46,254 nucleotides of DNA from Pseudomonadota bacterium (GCA_021808195.1 JAKBCE010000029.1:1-46254); one strand, 5' to 3'; positions 18,211-27,254 are shown, numbered from the stretch's first letter. Made by a program: numbers and translations. The notes: a model not told the origin generated them from the sequence alone.

Positions 18211-21069
18211 ATGAGTGTCGAGCTTGATGCACGCGTACAACGCGCTCTGACGGCGCTGGACGGGGCGGCGCCGGGCCTGCGTGCAGCGTTGGCGCCACAG
18301 GTTGCGGCGAGCCTGCCGCAGGTATTTGCTGCGAGTGATTTCGTCGCGGATGCCTGCATCAGCGATCCGGGACTGCTGGCGGATCTGCTCGGGCGCTTTG
18401 CCCTCGAGCGTCCGCTCGAGCCCGGGGAACTCGCCGGCCGTGCGCCGCCGGCGACAGGCGCGGAAGCGCAGATGCTCGCGGCGCTGCGTCGCTGGCGCAG
18501 ACGTGAACTCGTCCGTATCGCCTGGCGGGCATTGGCTGGCTGGGCCGACATCGAGGAGAGTCTGCGTGATTCGTCCGATTTCGCCGACGCGGCGATCGGC
18601 GTGTGCGTCGAGTACGCGCGTGCGCAATTGACGGCACGTTTCGGCGAACCGCGCGGGCCGGAGGGCGTGGTGCAACCGCTCGTCGTGCTCGCGATGGGCA
18701 AGCTCGGTGGTCGTGAGCTGAATTTTTCGTCCGACGTCGACTTGGTGTTGCTGTTTTCCGAGCAGGGCGAGACGGATGGTGCGCGTCCGATCAGCAACGA
18801 GGAGTTCTTCACGCGGCTCGGGCAGGGGATGATCCGTTTGCTGGAATCCCCGACCCACGAGGGTATCGTGCTGCGCGTCGATATGCGCCTGCGGCCGTTT
18901 GGCGACAGCGGTCCGCTCGTGTGGAGCTTCGCGGCCCTGGAGGATTACCTGCCCCTGCATGGGCGCGACTGGGAGCGCTACGCGTACGTGAAGGCACGTG
19001 CAGTGGTCGGCGCGGCGCCTTTCGGGCAGATCCTGAGCACAGCGTTGCGTCCGTTTGTGTATCGACGTTATCTCGATTACGGCGTGTTCGAGAGCCTGCG
19101 CGAGATGAAGTCGCTGATCGAGCGGGAAGTCGTGCGGCGCGAGCTTGCCGATAACATCAAACTTGGCCCGGGCGGCATCCGCGAGATCGAATTCACCGCC
19201 CAGACCTTCCAACTGATTCGCGGCGGGCGCGACCCGCGCCTGCAGACGCCCTCGCTTCTGGCGGCGCTGAGGCTGCTCGGCGAGGAGCGGGTCCTGCCGG
19301 CGGATGCGGTCGCTGAATTGATTGCGGCCTACCGGTATCTGCGCCGCCTCGAGAATGCCCTGCAGATGCTCGATGACCGGCAGACGCACCAGCTGCCATC
19401 GGATGCACTGGCGCGTGAGCGCCTGGCTCTGGCCGTGGGCGAGGCGGACTGGCCGGCGCTCGAGCGGGCCCTCGGCAGCCATCGGGCGCGGGTCGCGGCG
19501 CATTTCCACCGTCTGGTGTTGGGCGGCGCCGAGCGCGCTGGTGCGGAGGTACGCATCGATCTGGGTCGCGCCTGGGATGACCCGGCCGAGACGGCCTCGC
19601 TCACCGAATCGCTCGACGAGGCCGGGTTCGCCGCCCCGGCGCCCGCCGCTCGTCAGCTGCTCGAGCTGCGCGCCTCGGCGCTGGTGCGCAAACTCGATGA
19701 GGCGGGCCGGCGGCGCCTGCAGGCGTTGCTCGGGCCGCTGCTCGCCGATATCGCCGCGGCGATACCGGGCGGTGACGAGCAGCTCACCGTGCTGCGGCGC
19801 ATTCTGGCGATCCTCGAGGCCATGGGTAAGCGCTCGGCCTACTTTGCGCTGCTCAGCGAAAGTCCGGCGGTGCGGGTACGGCTGGTGCAGATCTGCCGGC
19901 GCGGGGAGTTCCTGGCGCGCCAGATCGCGGCCCATCCGTTGCTGCTCGATGAATTTATTGATGAGCGTTCGTTCGAAACGCTGCCGCAGCGTGCCGAACT
20001 CGAACGGGAACTGGATACCGCGCTCGAGCGTGTCGAGGCGGACGATCCGGAGCGCCAGGTCGAGGCGCTCTGCCATTTCCAGCGTGCCGCGGTGTTTCGC
20101 GTGGCGGTCGCAGACCTCTCCGGCCGACTGCCGGTGATGCGGGTGAGCGACCGGCTGACCGAAATCGCCGAGATCATCCTCGATCGGGCCATCGCCATTG
20201 GCTGGCACCAGATCACGGCGCAATTCGGTGTGCCGAGCTGCGGTGAGCCGCGCCGTGCGGTGCAGGTCTGCGCCATCGGATACGGCAAGCTCGGTGGCAT
20301 GGAGCTCGGCTACGGCTCGGATCTCGATCTGGTGTTCCTGCACGATTCGCGCGGCGAGCGCCAGGAGACGTACGGCGAGCATCCGATCGACAATCAGATT
20401 TTCTTCGTCCGCCTGGTGCAGCGCGTGGTTCACCTGCTCACCATGCACTCGGCGGCCGGCCGCCTGTACGAGGTCGATGTGCGGCTGCGACCGAGCGGTA
20501 AGGGCGGGTTGCTGGTGACGCAGATCGATGCCTTCGCCGAATATCAGCGCCAGGAGGCGTGGACCTGGGAGCATCAGGCGCTGCTGCACGCGCGTGCGGT
20601 GGCCGGCTCGCGTGCGCTGTGCGCTGAGTTCGAGCGAGTCCGGCTCGAGGTGCTGCGCATGAGCGTGCGCCGTGAGCAACTGCGCGAGGACGTGCGGGCC
20701 ATGCGCGAGCGGATGCGTCGTGAACGCGTCGGGGGCGAGCCGGGCTGGATGGACCTGAAGAATGACGCCGGCGGCATCGCGGACATCGAGTTCCTGGCCC
20801 AATACTGGGCCCTGAGGTGGGCACAGGATTTTCCGCCGGTGGCCCTGTTCGCCGACACCATCCGCCAGCTCGAATCGGTGGCCTCGGCGAATTTGGTGCC
20901 GCAGTCGAAGGTGGATACCCTGACCGGTGCCTACCGGGCCTACCGGGAGCGTCGTCACCACTTGGCGCTTGCCGGCGGGGGCGACGAGCGCGTACCGGCC
21001 GCCGAGTTCGCCACCGAGCGTGCCGCGGTGAGCGCGATCTGGGCGGAAACGTTCGGCTCGACCGGATAG
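18211..21069 (+). CDS. glnE: Bifunctional glutamine synthetase adenylyltransferase/deadenylase
   Basis: 952 residues from the ATG at 18211 (a TTG at 18202 is also in frame). It adds and removes AMP on glutamine synthetase in response to PII and glutamine. Two nucleotidyltransferase domains are clear. The N-terminal deadenylase has GGRELNFSSDVDLVLLF near residue 165, and the C-terminal adenylylase has GGMELGYGSDLDLVFLHD near residue 695; both keep the GG...SD-D metal motif. NDAGGIADIEFLAQYW marks the C-terminal end domain. The length matches the enteric enzyme (946). No ribosome site is obvious. TTGCAA and TGTATT 18 bases apart upstream could give a very short leader. A 999-codon open frame lies antisense and looks like a codon-bias shadow. 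Confidence 0.96.
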   Translation: MSVELDARVQRALTALDGAAPGLRAALAPQVAASLPQVFAASDFVADACISDPGLLADLLGRFALERPLEPGELAGRAPPATGAEAQMLAALRRWRRRELVRIAWRALAGWADIEESLRDSSDFADAAIGVCVEYARAQLTARFGEPRGPEGVVQPLVVLAMGKLGGRELNFSSDVDLVLLFSEQGETDGARPISNEEFFTRLGQGMIRLLESPTHEGIVLRVDMRLRPFGDSGPLVWSFAALEDYLPLHGRDWERYAYVKARAVVGAAPFGQILSTALRPFVYRRYLDYGVFESLREMKSLIEREVVRRELADNIKLGPGGIREIEFTAQTFQLIRGGRDPRLQTPSLLAALRLLGEERVLPADAVAELIAAYRYLRRLENALQMLDDRQTHQLPSDALARERLALAVGEADWPALERALGSHRARVAAHFHRLVLGGAERAGAEVRIDLGRAWDDPAETASLTESLDEAGFAAPAPAARQLLELRASALVRKLDEAGRRRLQALLGPLLADIAAAIPGGDEQLTVLRRILAILEAMGKRSAYFALLSESPAVRVRLVQICRRGEFLARQIAAHPLLLDEFIDERSFETLPQRAELERELDTALERVEADDPERQVEALCHFQRAAVFRVAVADLSGRLPVMRVSDRLTEIAEIILDRAIAIGWHQITAQFGVPSCGEPRRAVQVCAIGYGKLGGMELGYGSDLDLVFLHDSRGERQETYGEHPIDNQIFFVRLVQRVVHLLTMHSAAGRLYEVDVRLRPSGKGGLLVTQIDAFAEYQRQEAWTWEHQALLHARAVAGSRALCAEFERVRLEVLRMSVRREQLREDVRAMRERMRRERVGGEPGWMDLKNDAGGIADIEFLAQYWALRWAQDFPPVALFADTIRQLESVASANLVPQSKVDTLTGAYRAYRERRHHLALAGGGDERVPAAEFATERAAVSAIWAETFGSTG

Positions 21070-21093
21070 GGGCGAAGCGGCGCGCCTGGCCGT

Positions 21094-21099
21094 TATAAT
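21094..21099 (+). promoter_or_regulatory. Perfect -10 box upstream of the zinc-finger gene
   Basis: TATAAT 36 bases before the ATG at 21135, in the gap after glnE. The region 17 bases upstream has only a weak -35 (GGCGAA). It suggests that the small gene is transcribed on its own. Confidence 0.5.
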
Positions 21100-21134
21100 G
21101 CGCCACTGACCGATCCCGCCCGCAAGGAATTGAC

Positions 21135-21332
21135 ATGGCCGCAGCCGCGCAGCCCCTGATTCAGCCAAATGCCCAGCAGCAGTACGAGGTGGGCCCCGAG
21201 GACCTACCTTTGGCCTGTCCCATGCCGCAGATGCAGCTGTGGAACTCGCACCCGCGGGTATACCTGCCGGTCGAGCAGAGCGGCTGGGCCAAATGCCCCT
21301 ACTGTGGGGCAGAGTTCACGCTCAAGCGCTGA
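21135..21332 (+). CDS. Small zf-CHCC zinc-finger protein
   Basis: 65 residues. It has a C-H-C-C pattern: ACPMP, then NSHPRVYLP, then KCPYCGAEFTL. This matches the zf-CHCC family, related to the NDUFS6 subunit of complex I; bacterial members are of unknown function. An AAGGAA ribosome site and a TATAAT box precede it. It runs into waaA from the other side, with only 6 bases between the stops. Confidence 0.85.
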   Translation: MAAAAQPLIQPNAQQQYEVGPEDLPLACPMPQMQLWNSHPRVYLPVEQSGWAKCPYCGAEFTLKR

Positions 21333-21343
21333 GCGCACTCAGC
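21328..21343. terminator. Short hairpin over both stop codons (zf-CHCC / waaA)
   Basis: GCTGAG and CTCAGC pair around CGCA, spanning the stop of the zinc-finger gene and that of waaA. There is no T-tract. Only 6 bp, so chance is possible. Confidence 0.3.
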
Positions 21344-22613
21344 CCTCGCGGCTCCTGAGCAGCGGGGTGATCAGTGCCAGAATCCGTTCGAGGGCACCGC
21401 GGTTCTCCGCGACGACCGCCTCGCCGAGCGCGCCGACCCGGGCGCGTTGCGCCGGGTCGTGCAGCCACGTGATCAGCGTGTCGGCGAGTTCAGCCGCGTT
21501 GTGAACCAGCCGTACCGCACCACGTGTCACCAGCAGCTGCGCAATGTCTGCGCCATTGAACTGATGGGGTCCGGTGGCAATCGGTCGGCCGAGCGCTGCC
21601 GGCTCGAGCAGGTTGTGCCCTCCGACTGGCACCAGGCTCCCGCCCACGAATGCCGCATCGGCGGCGGCATAGAAATCGATCAGCTCCCCGAGCGTATCGA
21701 GCAGCAGCACCTGCGCCCGCGCCGCCTGTGCCGGTTGCACGGAGTGCGAGTGGCGCACGTGCGCCATGCCCTGCTGATCAAGCAGCGCGGCAACGGCCTC
21801 GAAGCGCTGTGGATGACGCGGCGCGAGTACCAGGAGAGCCTCCGGCTGCACCGCGAGCACCTGCCGGTGGGCGGTGAGCATCATCGACTCCTCGCCCTCA
21901 TGCGTGCTGCCCGCAACCCATAGCGGCCGGGCCGGAGCGTAGCGCGCGCGCAGCCGCCTACCGCGCAGGCCGATATCCGGTGCCAGGGCGCAATCGAACT
22001 TCAGATTGCCACTCACGTGCGTCCGCTGTGGGTCAGCACCGAGGGCGCGGAAGCGGGCGGCATCCTGTTCACTCTGCGCGGCAATCACCACGCCGCGCAG
22101 CGTTTCGCTGAGCAGTGCGCCGAAGCGGTGGTAGCGGCGCTGCGAGCGCTCGGAGAGCCGGGCGCTGGCGATGATCAGGGGGACGCCGCGTCGGCGGCAC
22201 TGCCGGAACAGCGTCGGCCACAGCTCGGTCTCGAGAATGACCGCCAGTCGTGGCTGGACGCGGTCGAGGAAGCGGCGCACCGAGCCCGGCAGGTCATAGG
22301 GCAGATATCGCACCGTGATGTCCGCGCCGAGCGCGGTGGCGCGCGCCGCGCCGGTCGGCGTGAACGCGGTGAGCAGAATCGGCAGGTCCGGGTGGCGTGC
22401 GCGCAGGGCTTTAACCAGCGTGCCGGCAGCCTGCATTTCCCCGACGGATGCGGCATGGATCCACACCGGTCGGCCGGCGAGTGGCGCGCCGAAACCAAAG
22501 CGCCCGGCGAGCCGCGCGCTGTGCGGGTCGCGCGCGGTCCGCGCACGCACTGCCAGCAGCGCCGCATGCAGTGGCGCGGCGAGGTACACGGCAATCAGAT
22601 AGAGCCACCGCAT
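21339..22613 (-). CDS. waaA: 3-deoxy-D-manno-octulosonic-acid (Kdo) transferase
   Basis: 424 residues. It transfers Kdo from CMP-Kdo to lipid A precursor at the inner membrane. Seen are an N-terminal hydrophobic anchor (YLIAVYLAAPL), WIHAASVGEMQAA, TAFTPTGA, YLPYDLPGSVRRFLDRVQP, ETELWPTLFRQC, VAGSTHEGEE and the C-terminal GGSLVPVGGHNLLEPAALG, all Kdo-transferase motifs. The ATG at 22613 shares one base with the kdkA stop (TAATG), so the two are translationally coupled. Because a Kdo kinase is encoded next to it, it may add a single Kdo that is then phosphorylated, as in Haemophilus; this is inference. Confidence 0.95.
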   Translation of the reverse strand: MRWLYLIAVYLAAPLHAALLAVRARTARDPHSARLAGRFGFGAPLAGRPVWIHAASVGEMQAAGTLVKALRARHPDLPILLTAFTPTGAARATALGADITVRYLPYDLPGSVRRFLDRVQPRLAVILETELWPTLFRQCRRRGVPLIIASARLSERSQRRYHRFGALLSETLRGVVIAAQSEQDAARFRALGADPQRTHVSGNLKFDCALAPDIGLRGRRLRARYAPARPLWVAGSTHEGEESMMLTAHRQVLAVQPEALLVLAPRHPQRFEAVAALLDQQGMAHVRHSHSVQPAQAARAQVLLLDTLGELIDFYAAADAAFVGGSLVPVGGHNLLEPAALGRPIATGPHQFNGADIAQLLVTRGAVRLVHNAAELADTLITWLHDPAQRARVGALGEAVVAENRGALERILALITPLLRSREG

Positions 22614-23374
22614 TAAGGTGCCCGTGACCCATCCACGGGCGAGTGCGATTGGTAACCGTCAAGCAGAGCATGCCAGTCCGAATCCGTGAAGCGCTCGGCC
22701 GCCAGTCCGTAGGTCACCTTCTCGAGCGAACGGCGCAGCCGCACCAGATTGCCGTCGCGCCACAGGCCATCGGCGCGCAACTGGCAGCGGTCGAAATCCA
22801 CCCAATACACCGCCGAACCGCCGAGCAGCACGTTGTGGGCGTTGAGATCGGCATGACATACGCCGAGGTCGTGAAAGCGCCGGATGCACCGCCCGATCGC
22901 GATCCACGTGAGCAGCGGCAGTGCCGCCTCTTGCAGCGCCGCCGCGAGTGGTGTCGTGCCGATCAGGCGCTCGGTGATGATGTCACCGCGGTACACATTG
23001 CCCTCGCGCTGATAGCGCGCGGCAACAGGCGCCGGCACCGGTAACCCGGCGCGGTGCAGTCGATGCGTGAGCAGCCATTCGGCAAACGGCCTGCTGCGCT
23101 GCTCGTCGTGCCACAGGTAGCGGTCCCCGAACACTCGCGCGATCACCCCGCCCCGATGGTAGTGACGCAAAACCAGCTCGCGATCATCGCCGCGTATGAA
23201 ATGAGTAGTGCCGCGACCGCGTGCGGTGCCGAGCAGCCGGCCACGGGTGTGCCAGAATTGCGGCTCGAACCACTCCGGTTGGCAATTGCGGGCGAGCGCC
23301 GCGTTGTATAGCATGGCGCCGCCCGCGATGGTCACATGCTTGACCAGCGGCCCAGGCGGCCAGTTCGCGCTCAC
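22613..23374 (-). CDS. kdkA: 3-deoxy-D-manno-octulosonic acid kinase
   Basis: 253 residues, close to the Haemophilus KdkA (about 240). It phosphorylates Kdo in the LPS inner core. Seen are the FEPQFWHTRGRLLGTARGRGTTHF region, LRHYHRGG, the kinase catalytic loop HADLNAHNVLL and the metal-binding DFDR. The start is GTG 23374 behind a GAGGAG site; the N-terminus to that point aligns by memory with Haemophilus KdkA, so I prefer it to the ATG at 23314. It overlaps waaA by one base and diverges from the glycosyltransferase at 23405 with only 30 bases between starts. Confidence 0.92.
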   Translation of the reverse strand: MSANWPPGPLVKHVTIAGGAMLYNAALARNCQPEWFEPQFWHTRGRLLGTARGRGTTHFIRGDDRELVLRHYHRGGVIARVFGDRYLWHDEQRSRPFAEWLLTHRLHRAGLPVPAPVAARYQREGNVYRGDIITERLIGTTPLAAALQEAALPLLTWIAIGRCIRRFHDLGVCHADLNAHNVLLGGSAVYWVDFDRCQLRADGLWRDGNLVRLRRSLEKVTYGLAAERFTDSDWHALLDGYQSHSPVDGSRAP

Positions 23375-23404
23375 CGGTTCGCGCTCCTCATTCCAACAGC
23401 CCTG

Positions 23405-24457
23405 ATGTTGCCCCTAGATCGACCGCCGCGCTCAATCTGCCTGCTCAGGCTCTCGGCGCTTGGCGACGCATGCCACGTTGTTCCAATCGTGCGCACGCTG
23501 CAGCGGGCGTGGCCCGAGACGCAATTGACCTGGATCATCGGTAAGGCAGAGGCACGGTTGCTCGGGCTGATCGAGGGAGTGGAGTTTATCACCGTCGACA
23601 AGCGCACCGGGTTCGCCGCGGGTCGTGACCTGCGCGCGCGGCTCGCCGGTCGCCGGTTCGACGTATTGATGCACATGCAGCTCGCGCTGCGCGCCAGCCT
23701 CATCTCGCGGCTGGTCCCGGCGGCGCTGCGGCTGGGCTTCGACCGTGCTCGGGCGCGCGAACTGCAGTGGCTCTTCACCAATGCGCGGATCGCCGCCCGG
23801 ACCCGTGAACACGTGCTCGACAGTTTCTTCGGCTTCACCGCCGCGCTCGGTATCGCCGAGCGCACGCTGCGCTGGGACGTGCCTTTGCCTGCGCAGGCGC
23901 GCCAGTACGCCGAGCAGCTCATCCCCGACGCACGCCCGACGTTGCTCATCAGCCCGTGTTCGAGCCACGAGCTGCGCAACTGGCGGCCGGAACGGTATGC
24001 GGCACTGGCCGATTACGCGGTGCGCCGCCACGGTATGCGCGTCATCTTGGTCGGCGGTCCGGCACCTGCCGAGCGGGCGATGGGGATGCAGATCGAGCGA
24101 GCCGTGGGCGTACCGCTCATCAATCAGGTTGGCCGCGATACGCTGCCACAGCTGCTGGCGTTGCTCGCACGCGCCACTGTCCTGGTGAGCCCGGATTCAG
24201 GGCCGGTGCACATGGCGAGCATGGTCGCAACGCCCGTGATCGGCCTGTACGCCGCCACCAACCCCGAGCGCAGCGGACCGTATCTCTCGCGCCGCTGGTG
24301 CGTCAACGCCTACGCCGAGGCCGCGCGACGCTTCCGGGGCTGTGCACCGGAGCAGTTGCCCTGGAGCAGCAAGATCGAGGTGCCGGGGGTGATGGACCTG
24401 ATCGAGGTCGAACGGGTGACCGCCAAGCTCGATGAATTGTTAGGATATCGCGCATGA
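23405..24457 (+). CDS. Glycosyltransferase family 9 (heptosyltransferase-like)
   Basis: 350 residues from ATG 23405 (the frame is open upstream to 23336). The N-terminal ICLLRLSALGDACHVVPIVRTLQ is the heptosyltransferase signature. C-terminally, SPCSSHELRNWRPERYAALADY, LVSPDSGPVHMASMVATPVIGLYAATNPERSGPY fit GT9 enzymes, which add ADP-heptose to the LPS core. The neighbours waaA and kdkA support an inner-core role. Which heptose is added cannot be told. Its stop overlaps the next gene by 4 bases (ATGA). Confidence 0.9.
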   Translation: MLPLDRPPRSICLLRLSALGDACHVVPIVRTLQRAWPETQLTWIIGKAEARLLGLIEGVEFITVDKRTGFAAGRDLRARLAGRRFDVLMHMQLALRASLISRLVPAALRLGFDRARARELQWLFTNARIAARTREHVLDSFFGFTAALGIAERTLRWDVPLPAQARQYAEQLIPDARPTLLISPCSSHELRNWRPERYAALADYAVRRHGMRVILVGGPAPAERAMGMQIERAVGVPLINQVGRDTLPQLLALLARATVLVSPDSGPVHMASMVATPVIGLYAATNPERSGPYLSRRWCVNAYAEAARRFRGCAPEQLPWSSKIEVPGVMDLIEVERVTAKLDELLGYRA

Positions 24458-24843
24458 AAGACATTCTCGTGCCGATATCCCCCGGTGAGCTGCTCGATAA
24501 GATCACCATCCTCAGGATCAAGTCCGAGCGCATCCGGGATGCGGTCAAACTCGACAACGTGCGCCTGGAACTCGAGCTGCTCGAGCGCACCTGGCGCGAC
24601 GCGTGCGGTGAGGCGGACCTCACCGCAGAGGAGCAGGCGCTGCAATCGGTCAACGAGCGGCTGTGGGACATCGAGGATCGGATCCGCGAGCAAGAGGCGC
24701 AGCAGCGCTTCGATGCGCAGTTCATCGAGCTTGCCCGCTCGGTCTACATTGCGAACGATGAGCGCGCAGCGGTGAAAAAACGCATCAATGTCGCGCTCGG
24801 CTCGCGGTTGATCGAAGAAAAATCCTACCAGCCTTATCGCTGA
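24454..24843 (+). CDS. DUF6165-type small protein, LPS-linked
   Basis: 129 residues, soluble and strongly helical with many charged residues. The N-terminus ILVPISPGELLDKITILRIK and the C-terminal YIANDERAAVKKRINVALGS are characteristic of a conserved family I know as DUF6165, of unknown function. Members often sit in glycan loci. Here it overlaps the heptosyltransferase-like gene by 4 bases, so co-translation is likely and a partner role in core assembly is possible. Confidence 0.75.
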   Translation: MKDILVPISPGELLDKITILRIKSERIRDAVKLDNVRLELELLERTWRDACGEADLTAEEQALQSVNERLWDIEDRIREQEAQQRFDAQFIELARSVYIANDERAAVKKRINVALGSRLIEEKSYQPYR

Positions 24844-24852
24844 GACGCTCTG

Positions 24853-24880
24853 CCGCCGCGCGCCTCTAGGGCGCCGGCGG
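24853..24880. terminator. GC-rich hairpin over the tolC stop (convergent junction)
   Basis: CCGCCG and GCGCC pair with GGCGC and CGGCGG, with one bulged C and a TCTA loop. It starts 10 bases after the DUF6165 stop and covers the tolC stop. No T-tract on either strand. Confidence 0.5.
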
Positions 24881-26320
24881 AGGAGTCATGCTCTCTGGGG
24901 TCATCTGGCCCGGGGTGACCCGGATCAGGGTGGTGAGCCAGCTGTTGATGGTCGCGACCTGAGCCGGATCGAGCGTGCCGGCGGCGTAGCGCAGCTGGAT
25001 AAGGCTGTTGATGTAGTTGTAGCGGCTGGTGGCGTAGTTCGTCTGAGCGGCGACCAGGGTGCTCAGTGCGTTCAGCACGTCGACTTCGGTCTGGGTGCCG
25101 ACCTTGTAACCGGCCTCGGTGGCCTTGAAGGCCGTCTGGCTGGAGGTGAGCGCCTGGCGCAGGGCGCGCACATTGGCGATGCCTGTGATGACCCCGAGGT
25201 AGGCGTCGCGAGCCTGCTGGACGGTGATCCGCGAGGCCTGCTCGACGGCATCCTCGGCGGCCATGGCTTGGTATTGGGTCTGATGGATGCGGGCCTCGTC
25301 GCCGCCACCGCTGAACAACGGCAGGGAGAATTCGATGCCGATCTGGCGATCGTTGCTGGTGCTGCCGAGGCCACGGAACTCCTGTCCGAAGAGCGTCTCA
25401 TTGGTGCCGGTGCTGCTGTAGGAGCGGCTGGCGACGAGGCTGACCGAGGGGATGTCGGCGCCGAAGGCGGCGCGCACGTTCTGCCGAGCGACATCAGCAC
25501 CGAGACGGCTGGCGATGAGGGTGAGATTCTGGCGCAGGGAGGTCTGTACCCAGGCGTTCTGGTTGGCCGGATTGGGCATGGTCAGGGGCAGGTTCGCGCC
25601 GGGCTCTGCGAACGAGTCGTACTGGCGGCCGGTGATGACCTCGAGCTGGTCTTCGGCATTGGCGAGGGTCTGCTTGGCGCTGATCACCGCCGCGGCGGCG
25701 GTGTCACGCGCGGCGCGGGCCTGCTCGACACCGGTAATGGCGATGAGGCCGACTCTGAAGCTCTCTTTGGCCTGGGTGAGCCCCAGGGTGAGGGCCTTGA
25801 GGGAGGACTCCTGAGCCTGCAGGGTGTCGACGGCGGCGAGCACATTGAAGTAGGCGGTGGCGGTGCGCAGGATGAGGTTCTGCGTGGCGGCCTCGTAGGT
25901 TGCCTGGGCTTGGGCGACCTGGCTGTTGGCGGCCTTGAGGTTCATCCAGGCAGTCCAGGAGAAGAGGTTTTCAGAGAGGTTCAAACTCCACTGTTCGCCG
26001 TTGCTGTTGGAGCTGCTGAGGACGCTATAGGTGTAGAAATTCCCGCCCGCGGTGGAGCCGATCTGGCCACCGTCGCCGGCCGAGTGGCTCCAGGTCTTCC
26101 CGGCGGTGGCGGTGAGCTGCGGCAGCAGCGCCGCCCAGGCCTCTGGGCGCACCTCGCGCGCGGCCATGTAGTTCGCGTACGCCTGCTGGTAGGTCGGGTC
26201 GTGCTTCAGCGCCTGCTGATAGACCTCGAGGAAGTTCGTCGCCGAGGCGCTCCCCGCCAGTCCGAGGGCCAGGCTGGCGCCAAGCAGCGCCAGGATGAGA
26301 TGACGTGGGGTGGTTCGCAT
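24866..26320 (-). CDS. tolC: TolC-family outer-membrane channel protein
   Basis: 484 residues from ATG 26320, with an AGGGAAG site. A signal peptide (LILALLGASLALGLAGSASA, cleaved near residue 28) leads into a TolC-type protein. It begins FLEVYQQALKHDPTYQQAYANY and has the typical internal repeat, with GYKVGTQTEVDVLNALSTLVAAQTNYATSRYNYI in the second half. It is the exit duct for type I secretion or RND efflux; no pump gene is nearby. A Pcm-like gene lies immediately upstream, a common gammaproteobacterial arrangement. Confidence 0.93.
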   Translation of the reverse strand: MRTTPRHLILALLGASLALGLAGSASATNFLEVYQQALKHDPTYQQAYANYMAAREVRPEAWAALLPQLTATAGKTWSHSAGDGGQIGSTAGGNFYTYSVLSSSNSNGEQWSLNLSENLFSWTAWMNLKAANSQVAQAQATYEAATQNLILRTATAYFNVLAAVDTLQAQESSLKALTLGLTQAKESFRVGLIAITGVEQARAARDTAAAAVISAKQTLANAEDQLEVITGRQYDSFAEPGANLPLTMPNPANQNAWVQTSLRQNLTLIASRLGADVARQNVRAAFGADIPSVSLVASRSYSSTGTNETLFGQEFRGLGSTSNDRQIGIEFSLPLFSGGGDEARIHQTQYQAMAAEDAVEQASRITVQQARDAYLGVITGIANVRALRQALTSSQTAFKATEAGYKVGTQTEVDVLNALSTLVAAQTNYATSRYNYINSLIQLRYAAGTLDPAQVATINSWLTTLIRVTPGQMTPESMTPPPAP

Positions 26321-26430
26321 GATCTTCCCTAAAACACCGCCGGGGGCGCAAAGTTGCACACTGGCCGCCGCGGCTCGTACTGCGGCCGCTCGACCAGCGG
26401 TCTGCGCCGCAGGCGTCCGGCCGGCGTGAA

Positions 26431-27078
26431 TCAGAAAACGAATGCCACGGACCGCTGCGCGTGCACCAGCGGGTCGATGACCGTTTCGAACAGGCTCTCC
26501 TCGGTCCAGGCATCTTCAGCAACCCGGCGCACGAGCTTCGCCTCCATGACCGGCGCGGTGCCGACCACGACGAACAGTCGGCCGCCAACGGCCAGCGCGG
26601 ACTGCCAGCGCTGCTCGTACGCGGGTAGGGAGGCTGTGACGGCAATCGCATCGAAACGGCCCGTCGGCTCGAAGGTCATGGCGTCCGCGGTGACCACGTC
26701 GATGTCGCGAATGCTGCGCGTCGCGAGCGTGCGGCGCGCCATGTCGGCGAGTTCGGGCACGATCTCGAGCGACTGGACCGTCTTGCTCAGTGTGCGCAGG
26801 CAGGCAGTGATGAATCCCGTGCCGGTGCCGATCTCGAGCACCCGCTCGCGGCCGGTGAGTTCTAGCGCCGTGAGCAGCCTGCCGACCACGCTGGGACGCA
26901 GCATGTGCTGGCCGCCCGGCAGTGGCACCTCGGCATCGGCGTACGCCAGGAACCGATACTGTGGCGGTGTGAACGCCTCGCGCGGCACCGTGCGGAAGGC
27001 ATCGAGGATGCGCTCATCGAGCACGTCCCAGGCTCGCACCTGCTGTTCGATCATCTGTTCGCGGGCATCGGCCGACAT
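26431..27078 (-). CDS. Protein-L-isoaspartate O-methyltransferase family protein
   Basis: 215 residues. It has the PCMT fold with RAWDVLDERILDAFRTVPREAF, the PLPGGQHMLRPSVVGRLL region and the SAM-binding VLEIGTGTGFITACL. In true Pcm the substrate-site region usually reads like I(S/G)QPYI; here it reads LPGGQHML. It is therefore probably the Pcm-like paralogue that typically precedes tolC, and repair of isoaspartate is not certain. It ends 110 bases before tolC starts and could share its transcript. Confidence 0.85.
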   Translation of the reverse strand: MSADAREQMIEQQVRAWDVLDERILDAFRTVPREAFTPPQYRFLAYADAEVPLPGGQHMLRPSVVGRLLTALELTGRERVLEIGTGTGFITACLRTLSKTVQSLEIVPELADMARRTLATRSIRDIDVVTADAMTFEPTGRFDAIAVTASLPAYEQRWQSALAVGGRLFVVVGTAPVMEAKLVRRVAEDAWTEESLFETVIDPLVHAQRSVAFVF

Positions 27079-27248
27079 CGTGACGGGACTCCAGTCGTAT
27101 CAAAGGCTTCCCCGCATCCGGGGCAAGCGAAAATTACGGGTTTTCGGCGCTCCTGCCAAGCCAATTTGCGACGAGATATGGTGAAATAGCGCTAGAACGC
27201 CCTGGCCCGTGCGCTATGCTGCTCCCGTTCGCGTTCCGTGGGTAAGGA

Positions 27249-27254
27249 TATAAT
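27249..27254 (+). promoter_or_regulatory. Perfect -10 box upstream of the GGDEF-EAL gene
   Basis: TATAAT in an AT-rich patch, 53 bases before the ATG at 27307. No good -35 is seen at 16-18 bases upstream, so activator help is possible. The rest of the 228-base gap from 27079 shows no gene and no riboswitch I recognise. Confidence 0.5.

Noticed and set aside
18169..21168. Minus-strand ORF of 999 codons across glnE
   Set aside because: It is antisense to a gene with clear family motifs along its whole length; composition (His, Arg, Gln, Leu rich) is typical of a GC-bias shadow. No ribosome site or domain.
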